A stretch of DNA of 38,805 bases from Clostridiales bacterium DTU069 (lineage in GTDB: Bacteria > Bacillota > Clostridia > DSM-8532), in NCBI GenBank assembly GCA_001512485.1, contig LFRV01000126.1, positions 1 through 38,805 of the forward strand, read 5' to 3'. The stretch's first letter is position 1; each line of letters opens with the position of its first letter. Below are positions 16,787 to 23,682 of the stretch, in pieces. The notes below the pieces were generated by a model, which was given only the letters and a program-made list of their open reading frames with translations, ran no database searches and was not told the DNA's origin. The position numbers and the translations under genes were made by a program.

Positions 16787-17845
16787 ATGAGGATTGACGA
16801 GTATTTACAGAAAGCTGTTGAAATGGAAGCATCGGATGTTCATATATGCGTCGGCGTACCGGTTGTTATAAGAAGGCATGGTTCGCTGTATTATATCGAC
16901 GATTACATATTAAACAGGGAAGACAGCCGCGAACTGGTTGAACAGGTTTTATCGAAGGATCAGTTAAAAACTCTTGAGTCCGAAGGGGAAGTAGATTTTG
17001 CATATATGCTTCCGGGAATGGGAAGATTCAGGGTTAATGCTTTCAGACAAAGGGGTTCCTACGCGATTGCATTCAGAATTATCCCGACTAAAGTACCGGA
17101 GCTTAACCAGTTGGGGTTGCCCGACATACTTTATTCGCTGGCTGAAAGGCAAAGAGGGCTGATACTCGTCACAGGACCGACGGGAAGCGGTAAGTCGACA
17201 ACGCTTGCCGCTATGATAAACCATATTAACTCCGAAAGAAGATGCCATATTATCACGATTGAGGATCCTATCGAGTATCTGCATAAACACAATAGAAGCA
17301 TAATAAATCAAAGAGAAATAGGTGAAGACACAAAAAGCTACAACAACGCATTGAGGGCGGCATTAAGAGAAGACCCGGATGTAATCCTGATAGGTGAAAT
17401 GAGAGACCAGGAGACAATCTCGATAGCGCTGACCGCTGCTGAAACCGGGCATCTTGTTTTGTCAACGCTGCACACGCTCGGAGCCGCAAAAACAATAGAC
17501 AGAATAATCGATGTTTTTCCTCCGCATCAGCAGGGACAGGTGCGCAGCCAGTTATCGACGGTGCTTCAGGGCATTATTTCGCAGCAGTTAATTAAACGTA
17601 GCGATAATACGGGAAGGGTTGTCGCCACCGAGGTAATGGTTGTAACCCCGGCGATATCGAATATGATCAGGGAATCGAGAACAGTACAGATTAACAGCAG
17701 TATACATACGGGAAGCGAATTCGGGATGCATTCTATGGACAGCAGCATTGCCTCCCTGTACGAGCAGGGAATTATATCCTACGAGAATGCATGCCAGTAT
17801 TCAATGGAACCTGCAGCACTGAAAAAACTAATTGCGCTGAATTAA
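16787..17845 (+). CDS. pilT: Type IV pilus retraction ATPase PilT
   Basis: The product powers pilus retraction. I use ATG 16787 (352 aa), which has GGGAG six bases upstream; an in-frame ATG at 16769 would overlap pilB. PilT usually has about 345-360 residues. The N-terminal PAS-like domain ends near 100. Walker A is GPTGSGKST from Gly130, followed by the Asp box THITIEDPIEY-type segment (IITIEDPIEYLH), the Walker B region DPDVILIGEMRD and the His box GHLVLSTLHT. The diagnostic AIRNLIRE motif of PilT appears as AISNMIRESRT near 290. Having both pilB and pilT implies retractable pili capable of twitching, adhesion or DNA uptake. Confidence 0.95.
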   Translation: MRIDEYLQKAVEMEASDVHICVGVPVVIRRHGSLYYIDDYILNREDSRELVEQVLSKDQLKTLESEGEVDFAYMLPGMGRFRVNAFRQRGSYAIAFRIIPTKVPELNQLGLPDILYSLAERQRGLILVTGPTGSGKSTTLAAMINHINSERRCHIITIEDPIEYLHKHNRSIINQREIGEDTKSYNNALRAALREDPDVILIGEMRDQETISIALTAAETGHLVLSTLHTLGAAKTIDRIIDVFPPHQQGQVRSQLSTVLQGIISQQLIKRSDNTGRVVATEVMVVTPAISNMIRESRTVQINSSIHTGSEFGMHSMDSSIASLYEQGIISYENACQYSMEPAALKKLIALN

Positions 17846-17865
17846 ATGGAAGTGAGGTTTTTGTT

Positions 17866-18969
17866 ATGGCAGTAGTTGATATATTCTCGAACAGTTTTAT
17901 CACAATAGATATAGGTTTCAGGTATATGAAGATTGTCCAGGTTAAAAAGAATAAACACAATTTATTGTCGGTTACTAACTACGGTATCGGAGATACGCCA
18001 AAGGGGTGCATAAAAAACGGCGCAATTAAAGACAAGGATGCCGTCGTTGAGGAGATAAACCGCGTTATTAAGGAAAACAACATAAACATGAAGGAAGCAA
18101 AAATAGTTATGTCTGGCACGAATATCATATCCAGGGTGATTATGATTGATAAGGTTCCCGAAAGCGAAGTTGACAAAAAAATCTGGGAAGAGATACGGGA
18201 AACGATCCCCGTTGATATGAATTCGAACAGGATAGATTATAAGATCCTTGGGAACACGATTGTGGACGGCCAGGAAAAAATAAAGGTTTTTGTTACCGTC
18301 GTAGCCAAAAAAATAATAGACAACTATATCGATTTGCTAAAACGGCTGCGTTTAAAGCCGATTGCCGTCGATATCCCGTCTAACAGCGTTTCAAAATTCT
18401 TCAGGCTGGACATCGATACAGGGGAGGACAGCACGGCGAGAAGGCTGAAATACTCGAAATACAATAACAACACGTGCATTGTCTTCGACCTTGGATCAGA
18501 AACGACAATAATTAACATACTCAAGGATAAAACCCCCGAATTCAACCGCGTTATCCTGAAGGGAAGCAGCAAGATTGATGAAGAAATCGCGAAGGAACTG
18601 CAGATGCAGCCCCATGAACTGCCGAAGGCGGAACTGTACAAAAAGATGTACGGCCTGTCGACAATACTGACCCCATGTACCGAATACCTGTGCTCAAAAG
18701 CTGCAATGAAGGTAATGGATTCACTTATTAAAGACATTAAAATGTGTATTGATTTTTACCTCACGAGATGCAACGGAGAGCACCCGAGCAAAATATTCCT
18801 TATAGGCGGAGGTTCGCAGATGAAAGGCATCGAGGAATATTTTGAAGAGAAACTCGGATTGCCTGCATACAGGATAAATGTTGCAAAGATCGGCGGGCTC
18901 GAGTTTAACCAGAATCTTGACAAGGGCAGGCTTAACTACCTTGTGAACGCGCTGGGCGTTGCGTTGTAA
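17866..18969 (+). CDS. pilM: Type IV pilus assembly protein PilM
   Basis: PilM is an actin-like cytoplasmic protein that binds the N-terminal tail of PilN and couples the motor to the membrane complex. ATG 17866 (367 aa) has AAGTGAGG at normal distance; a longer frame upstream would overlap pilT. Actin-like nucleotide motifs are visible: ITIDIGFRYMKIVQ at the start (phosphate 1), VFDLGSETTIINI in the middle (phosphate 2), and IFLIGGGSQMKG near the C-terminus (adenosine). The length matches the family. The gene follows pilT by 20 bp and precedes pilC by 11 bp. Confidence 0.92.
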   Translation: MAVVDIFSNSFITIDIGFRYMKIVQVKKNKHNLLSVTNYGIGDTPKGCIKNGAIKDKDAVVEEINRVIKENNINMKEAKIVMSGTNIISRVIMIDKVPESEVDKKIWEEIRETIPVDMNSNRIDYKILGNTIVDGQEKIKVFVTVVAKKIIDNYIDLLKRLRLKPIAVDIPSNSVSKFFRLDIDTGEDSTARRLKYSKYNNNTCIVFDLGSETTIINILKDKTPEFNRVILKGSSKIDEEIAKELQMQPHELPKAELYKKMYGLSTILTPCTEYLCSKAAMKVMDSLIKDIKMCIDFYLTRCNGEHPSKIFLIGGGSQMKGIEEYFEEKLGLPAYRINVAKIGGLEFNQNLDKGRLNYLVNALGVAL

Positions 18970-18980
18970 AGGAGGATTCC

Positions 18981-20198
18981 ATGCCGGTATATACATATAA
19001 GGTGAAAAACAGCGAAGGCGAGATATTTTCCGGGGAAACAAAGGTTAACAGCAAGGAAGTGCTGCTTGATCTTTTCAATAAGCACGGGTATAAGCCTGTT
19101 GAAATTATTGAAAAGACATTCGTAACCGATGTGTCCCAGATCGGCATTTTCAGGAAAAAGGTTAAAACCGCGGATTTGGCCCAGTTCTGCCGCCAGTTTT
19201 CAATAATGCTTGAAGCGGGCATATCGATTGCCGCGGCATTGGATGTCCTGAAGGCGCAGACCGTAAACCCGACGCTTAAGGAATGCTTAAACGACATATA
19301 CAACAACATACAAAAGGGTATTTCGTTATCAAGCGTAATGCGCAGTTTTCCGGATATCTTCCCGCCTATCCTTATAAGCATGGTCGAGGCGGGGGAAGTA
19401 AGCGGACAGTTGGATAAGGTGTTCATAAGGATGGCCGATCACTTCGAGAAGGAATACAAGCAAAAGCAGAAGCTCAAAGCGGCGATGACGTACCCGGTGA
19501 TAGTTTTTGTTATTGCAGTCCTGGTTGTCGTTATTATAGTTGTTAAGGTTATTCCCACATTCGGGGAAGCCCTGGCCGGGATGAACGTCGAACTGCCGAA
19601 GTTAACGCAGATAATGCTTAACGTAAGTAATTTTTTTACTAGATATTGGTATTTAGTTCTATTTGGGCTAGTTGTGCTCATATTTGGGATAAAAATGATG
19701 TCAAAAACGAACCGGGGGAAAAAAGTGCTGGATAACGCAATACTGAAGATCCCGATTGCCGCCGATGTAATCAAAACGATGTTGACGGCCAGGCTCAGCA
19801 GGGCCCTTGCGACACTTTTATCAAGCGGCGTGCTGATGCTCGAGTCCCTTGAGATTACAAGACGCGTGCTGAACAACTCAATACTCGATGAAAAAATGGA
19901 AAAAGCAATAGAAAGCGTTAAACAGGGCAGGTCGTTAACACAGTCGATCACCGAAATGCAGTACTTCCCGCCGTTGGTGCTGTCTATGCTGAAAACCGGC
20001 GAAGAAGCCGGAAACCTTGATGAAACGCTTGAAAAAGCCGCCGATTTTTACGAAGACCAGACAGGAGACAAGTTACAAAAACTTATGACATTCATAGAGC
20101 CAATGATAATGATCGGGCTCGGCGGAGTAGTCGCATTCATAATATTCAGCGTGCTGTACCCGATGCTGAGCGTGTACCAGAATATAGGTAATTACTGA
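18981..20198 (+). CDS. pilC: Type IV pilus inner-membrane platform protein PilC
   Basis: PilC is the GspF-family platform that interacts with PilB and PilT and the pilin subunits. It has 405 residues, the standard length, and AAAGGAGG precedes the ATG. Two GspF domains are visible. The first is about 70-190, with FCRQFSIMLEAGISIAAAL, and the second about 275-395, with LSRALATLLSSGVLMLESL. Membrane helices lie at about 170-192, 220-243 and 372-400. A stretch around 19625-19700, encoding the second helix, is noticeably richer in A and T than its surroundings. It sits between pilM and the prepilin. Confidence 0.95.
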   Translation: MPVYTYKVKNSEGEIFSGETKVNSKEVLLDLFNKHGYKPVEIIEKTFVTDVSQIGIFRKKVKTADLAQFCRQFSIMLEAGISIAAALDVLKAQTVNPTLKECLNDIYNNIQKGISLSSVMRSFPDIFPPILISMVEAGEVSGQLDKVFIRMADHFEKEYKQKQKLKAAMTYPVIVFVIAVLVVVIIVVKVIPTFGEALAGMNVELPKLTQIMLNVSNFFTRYWYLVLFGLVVLIFGIKMMSKTNRGKKVLDNAILKIPIAADVIKTMLTARLSRALATLLSSGVLMLESLEITRRVLNNSILDEKMEKAIESVKQGRSLTQSITEMQYFPPLVLSMLKTGEEAGNLDETLEKAADFYEDQTGDKLQKLMTFIEPMIMIGLGGVVAFIIFSVLYPMLSVYQNIGNY

Positions 20199-20278
20199 TG
20201 CTCGTCTTCTAACTTAAAACTGTATCCTATAAGCATTTAATGCTTAAAAAATAAATTATTGTATTGGAGGTATTTTCA

Positions 20279-20827
20279 ATGAAAAAAATGTTGAAACAAA
20301 ACAAGGGTTTCTCGCTGGTCGAGCTGCTTGTTGCAATACTCATAATGGCAGTAATCGCAGGAACTGCAATTATGCTGTTCGGTGGAGTACTCAGCTCGAG
20401 CAGGGAAAGCGCGGACAAGGAAACCGCTGAAAACTTCAAGAGGGCTATTTTAACGTACATGAACTTAACGAATGATACGAACCTTAGCTGTATAAGAGGT
20501 GGAGATGGTAGCGGTAACTTTAACGCAATTTCTTCTGTTGATCTTGCTCAAAAACTGGCATGCAGAATTGATCTTGGCGAAACCGATCCGGATGAGGTAT
20601 CGTTTGAACGCCCGGATAATGCTAAATTTGATGATGATCCAGATGCTGAAAGCGGCGGAATAGAGGATACTGACATTAAAGGTAAATTTGGACCGTTCCT
20701 TGACGCATCCAAGGATTTGGTTCCTCAACAACCCGGAATGAAGGGATGGGAAATAACGATAGATGAGGAATTACAGGTAATTACTATTACGGCAAGCGAG
20801 GATGATGCTGAGGTTGAGTTCAAATAA
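20279..20827 (+). CDS. Type IV prepilin, probable major pilin
   Basis: The 182-residue product starts at ATG 20279, 8 bp after GGAGG; an upstream in-frame TTG at 20264 overlaps that site and is unlikely. The short leader MKKMLKQNKG is cleaved before Phe11 by prepilin peptidase, giving FSLVELLVAILIMAVIAG with Glu at +5. A single helix spine and a globular domain follow. Cys71 and Cys95 could form a disulfide. The C-terminal 85 residues are very acidic, with a cluster of Asp/Glu around 100-130 (FDDDPDAESGG). A strong hairpin directly follows and may stabilise or terminate most transcripts, which fits a major pilin. No prepilin peptidase gene is in the window. Confidence 0.88.
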   Translation: MKKMLKQNKGFSLVELLVAILIMAVIAGTAIMLFGGVLSSSRESADKETAENFKRAILTYMNLTNDTNLSCIRGGDGSGNFNAISSVDLAQKLACRIDLGETDPDEVSFERPDNAKFDDDPDAESGGIEDTDIKGKFGPFLDASKDLVPQQPGMKGWEITIDEELQVITITASEDDAEVEFK

Positions 20828-20871
20828 GCAACCAGTAATGATGATTTGATGCACAAAGATAAAAATTATTA

Positions 20872-20902
20872 TTCACACTCCCACGTTCTGTGGGAGTGTG
20901 AA
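20872..20902 (+). terminator. 13-bp hairpin after the probable major pilin
   Basis: TTCACACTCCCAC (20872-20884) and GTGGGAGTGTGAA (20890-20902) form a perfect 13-bp stem with loop GTTCT. Only a short T run (CTTTTTGG) follows, so it may be a partial terminator or an mRNA-stabilising structure. It would set a high ratio of major to minor pilin. The SD of the next gene begins 11 nt after the stem. Confidence 0.65.
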
Positions 20903-20925
20903 CCAAACTTTTTGGAGGGATTATT

Positions 20926-21393
20926 ATTAAAAACAATAAGGGTTTCACGCTACCGGAAGTTTTGCTGACGCTTCTGCTTATCGGAATAATATCGGTAATT
21001 ATAACGGAACTGCTTGTATTCAACGCGGCGTCGACAACCGCGTATTCAAGATTCGGCAGGCAGCAGTTTACTATTCACGACGCGTTCACACGGCTGAACA
21101 GGGATATTGAAGAAGCTTCGAAAATCAGTTTCAGCAGCCAGGTTTCGGCCTATGATTACAAAACGATCATCGTAAATGTAAACGGCGAGAATAGGGAATG
21201 GACGATTGATTCCGGTGCGCTTTACATGGACTCAACAGCCGTTGTCGAAGGCTTATCCGGTGAGAGCAGGTTTGTAAAACAGGACGACTGTCTTACTGTG
21301 GTTCTTAAGCCCGAACAGACTAACGAGGGCAGGTTCGCGCTGAATATCTCAAAACCGATCGTGACGCAGTACAGCTTAAAATATAAAAAATAG
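20926..21393 (+). CDS. Minor prepilin (PilW/GspJ-like) with apparent ATT start
   Basis: The frame encodes a classic prepilin N-terminus: KNNKG, then FTLPEVLLTLLLIGIISVI, with the cleavage Gly, Phe +1 and Glu +5. No ATG, GTG or TTG lies between the upstream in-frame stop (20899-20901) and the cleavage site. GGAGGG at 20914-20919 is optimally placed for the ATT at 20926, giving a 6-residue leader and 155 residues in all. Starting at the first TTG (20962) would remove the leader, the cleavage site and Glu +5, which makes no biological sense. A globular beta domain with INRDIEEASKI-type spacing (RLNRDIEEASKISF) fits the PilW/GspJ group of minor pseudopilins. An alternative is a point change from ATG, in the strain or in the assembly. 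Confidence 0.8.
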   Translation: MKNNKGFTLPEVLLTLLLIGIISVIITELLVFNAASTTAYSRFGRQQFTIHDAFTRLNRDIEEASKISFSSQVSAYDYKTIIVNVNGENREWTIDSGALYMDSTAVVEGLSGESRFVKQDDCLTVVLKPEQTNEGRFALNISKPIVTQYSLKYKK

Positions 21394-21397
21394 TTCG

Positions 21398-21446
21398 TCA
21401 TTACTATAATAAATACATACACGATGTGCATTTATTATAGTAATGA
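21398..21446. repeat. 17-bp AT-rich inverted repeat between minor prepilin gene and pilN
   Basis: A perfect inverted repeat: the left arm 21398-21414 (TCATTACTATAATAAAT) matches the right arm 21430-21446 in reverse complement, with a 15-nt loop. No T tract follows. It starts 5 bp after the minor prepilin stop and ends 33 bp before the pilN start. Confidence 0.7.
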
Positions 21447-21479
21447 AATGAGTTGGCAGAAACGGATGGAGGAGTTGAC

Positions 21480-22043
21480 ATGAAGGATATAAATTTCCTC
21501 GTAAGCGAAAATCCATTTGAAAAAGAGCTTAAAAAAGAGAAAAAAAGCGCTTCCGCCGCCAGGGTAATAGCGTTGATTCTTGCAATGGCGGTAGGAACAG
21601 CTATATTGCTTGCCCCGGGCATATATGTACGGGTTCTCGATGGAAGGGCCCAGGCTGTTGAACAGAAGCTGACCGACGCGAAGTACAGCGAGGTCAGAAC
21701 AGTAAAGGCGCAGCTTGCGAATGTTACAAGGAGAGTGGACAATAAAAAAGCGATCATTAACGGAATTGACGCCGATAACATTCCCGCGTCACAGGCTTTG
21801 CTGATAATTGAAAACGCGCTTCCTTCAGGCTGTTATTTAGAATCGGTAAACTTTAACGGCAACTCTGTTTCGATAAGAGGTGTCGCGGAAAACAGCCTTA
21901 TCGTTTCTGACTTTTTCGGGAAAATGGACAGACTAAAACTTTTTGACGGCGGTTCCCAGGGCATTTCATTTGAAGAAACCCAGGGCGCGGTTAAATTCTC
22001 GGTTACATATGCCGCGAAGATCGAAGGAGGGGATCGGAAATGA
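21480..22043 (+). CDS. pilN: Type IV pilus alignment protein PilN
   Basis: PilN is a bitopic membrane protein of the alignment complex. ATG 21480 (187 aa) is preceded by GGAGGAG; I reject the in-frame ATG at 21453. The N-terminal tail MKDINFLVSENPFEKEL corresponds to the conserved INLLP-like segment that docks into PilM. A membrane helix lies at about 28-50 (VIALILAMAVGTAILLAPG). A coiled-coil region and a ferredoxin-like domain follow, with the typical ALLIIENALPSGCYLESVNF. The stop overlaps the pilO start by 4 nt (ATGA), implying translational coupling. Confidence 0.85.
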   Translation: MKDINFLVSENPFEKELKKEKKSASAARVIALILAMAVGTAILLAPGIYVRVLDGRAQAVEQKLTDAKYSEVRTVKAQLANVTRRVDNKKAIINGIDADNIPASQALLIIENALPSGCYLESVNFNGNSVSIRGVAENSLIVSDFFGKMDRLKLFDGGSQGISFEETQGAVKFSVTYAAKIEGGDRK

Positions 22044-23215
22044 CATTAACTAAAAAGGAAAAGACGCTGCTTATAGTCCTGGCCGTGGTCGTGTATGCGT
22101 TTATATTTGTGAAATTTGTTTTAATGTCGTCACTCCCCAAAATAAAAGCCGCGCAAAGCAGGATTAACGACGCGAAAAGTCAGCTTAGCGCATTGGAATC
22201 GGATTATAAAAATATAGATCAATACAAAAAAATGATTGAAGACAGCATTGTAATAGACGAAAGGCTCGGCGAATACCTTATGGACAGCGCGGGGCTTTCG
22301 GACAGCACAGAATTTATCGAAAATCTCGCGCTGCTTATCGGGACAAGCCTTAAACGAGTGTCACTGGGCAATCCGCAGCAGCTTATGGAAGGCGGAACCG
22401 CTTATTACGCTTTCCCGGTGAGTTTTAATACCGTTTTGTCAAAGGACGGGCTGGACGAATTTATAAGGTTCTGTGAAGGCGGAAGCAGGAAGGTAACGGT
22501 CAGGCAGTTGACCATCAGCCCCGCTGACGCGAACAGCGCGGCGGAATACGGGATTGTCGTGTTGAACAAGCAACTGTTTGATGTAAACATAGGTCTTGTT
22601 TTTTATTCGTTGAACAGGGACGCGGCCGACAGTTTCCTTAAATATACGCGCGCTGCGTTCGAAAGGTTCAAGGACAAGGACGGCAACCCCGTTTTTATAG
22701 AAAATTCGGATGAGATTGCCGTAAATACACCGGCCCAAACAGCCCAGGTACCGGAAACCGCAGTCAAAGATTCCGGTGATACTTCCAACGAGATCAGTTT
22801 AATGAACGCCGATTTTAAGATTTTCCACACCGGGTACCTGTACGGGGGATATAATTTTGAAACATATACCGCGTTCAATAAAAACGACAGGATACGCAGC
22901 ACAATATCGGTTCCGATGAATGTATCGCTTACGCTTGGCAGCACGCAGTACACGATCGAGTGTGTCGACGGCGACGGGCATATGAATTCGATTACGGGAA
23001 GCCTGCCCGACAGGGATTTCACATTATTTATCCAATCAAATATAAAAAACGATGTTAAGGAAGATGAAAATCTTTGGCTTAACCTTAGAATAAGAAACGA
23101 CTCGGGCAAAATTATCGTCGCGAAGATTGATCAGACAGGAGATCGCGTTAAGTTAACGGACAGGAACGGGAATGAGATAACCGGAAAAAGCGAAAAGGAG
23201 AAAGTGTATCTCTGA
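22040..23215 (+). CDS. PilO-like alignment protein with C-terminal extension
   Basis: The product has 391 residues, about twice the usual PilO. The N-terminus fits PilO or GspM: a short cytoplasmic tail, a membrane helix at about 9-30 (LLIVLAVVVYAFIFVKFVLM) and a coiled coil at about 35-68. A ferredoxin-like domain follows to about 205 (YAFPVSFNTVLSKDGL and FDVNIGLVFYSLN). The last 180 residues are a beta-rich domain that I cannot name, after a Thr/Ala linker around 232-245. It starts within the pilN stop (ATGA) and ends overlapping the next prepilin (TGATGA). With no outer membrane present, the extension may replace PilP-type contacts; this is inference. Confidence 0.75.
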   Translation: MTLTKKEKTLLIVLAVVVYAFIFVKFVLMSSLPKIKAAQSRINDAKSQLSALESDYKNIDQYKKMIEDSIVIDERLGEYLMDSAGLSDSTEFIENLALLIGTSLKRVSLGNPQQLMEGGTAYYAFPVSFNTVLSKDGLDEFIRFCEGGSRKVTVRQLTISPADANSAAEYGIVVLNKQLFDVNIGLVFYSLNRDAADSFLKYTRAAFERFKDKDGNPVFIENSDEIAVNTPAQTAQVPETAVKDSGDTSNEISLMNADFKIFHTGYLYGGYNFETYTAFNKNDRIRSTISVPMNVSLTLGSTQYTIECVDGDGHMNSITGSLPDRDFTLFIQSNIKNDVKEDENLWLNLRIRNDSGKIIVAKIDQTGDRVKLTDRNGNEITGKSEKEKVYL

Positions 23216-23670
23216 TGAAACGGAAAAGAACGCATAAATGGCTTAAGACGAGTATTTGCGTAAACAATAAAGGATTCTCGCTGGTGGAGGCGGTAGTCGC
23301 AATAGCCGTTATCGGGATTGTGTCTGTCGCGGTTTCATCGCTGTTTTTTTCGATGTCCCGGGTTTCAAAGTTTTCCGAACAGCAGATGAAAAGAAACGCG
23401 GTGATTAAGGTAATAAAGGAAAATGTTAAAAATTCCGTATGGAAAAACACCGAGATTACAGGCACAGGCAGTGTCGCTCCAGGTACGGTAGGTGAAGAGT
23501 TGACTGATTTAGCGGTTAAAGATTTAAGCGGGCAGGAATACCCGGAATACGCTTTCAATTTAAAGCTTGCAGGGTATACCGAAAACAGCGTCAGGCAGTA
23601 CAAAGCAACGTTAATAAACAAGAACGGCAGCGCGAATGCGTTTGAATTCCTGTTTGAAGTATATCATTAA
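23215..23670 (+). CDS. Minor prepilin (PilV/GspI-like)
   Basis: The 151-residue product has a long basic leader (MKRKRTHKWLKTSICVNNKG), then the prepilin cleavage site KG/FSLVEAVVAIAVIGIVSV with Glu +5. It overlaps the previous stop by one base (TGATGA) and probably relies on coupled translation; AAGGAG lies 15 bp upstream, inside pilO. The short beta domain and position next to the other minor prepilin suggest the PilV/GspI group, which helps prime pilus assembly. The next gene follows after 12 bp. Confidence 0.85.
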   Translation: MKRKRTHKWLKTSICVNNKGFSLVEAVVAIAVIGIVSVAVSSLFFSMSRVSKFSEQQMKRNAVIKVIKENVKNSVWKNTEITGTGSVAPGTVGEELTDLAVKDLSGQEYPEYAFNLKLAGYTENSVRQYKATLINKNGSANAFEFLFEVYH

Positions 23671-23682
23671 GCAGGTGAAAAA

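Noticed and set aside
17791-17865. Upstream start for pilM inside pilT
   Set aside because: It would overlap pilT by 55 bp without an SD, while ATG 17866 has AAGTGAGG and a family-like N-terminus.
19620-19700. AT-rich patch within pilC as a recombination tract
   Set aside because: It coincides with a membrane helix, where hydrophobic codons raise A+T; the effect is small.
20231-20245. Hairpin AAGCAT-TTA-ATGCTT before the major prepilin as a terminator
   Set aside because: The stem is only 6 bp and is followed by A rather than T, so it would not stop transcription on this strand.
20962-20964. TTG as the start of the minor prepilin
   Set aside because: It would remove the leader, cleavage site and Glu +5, and it lacks an SD.
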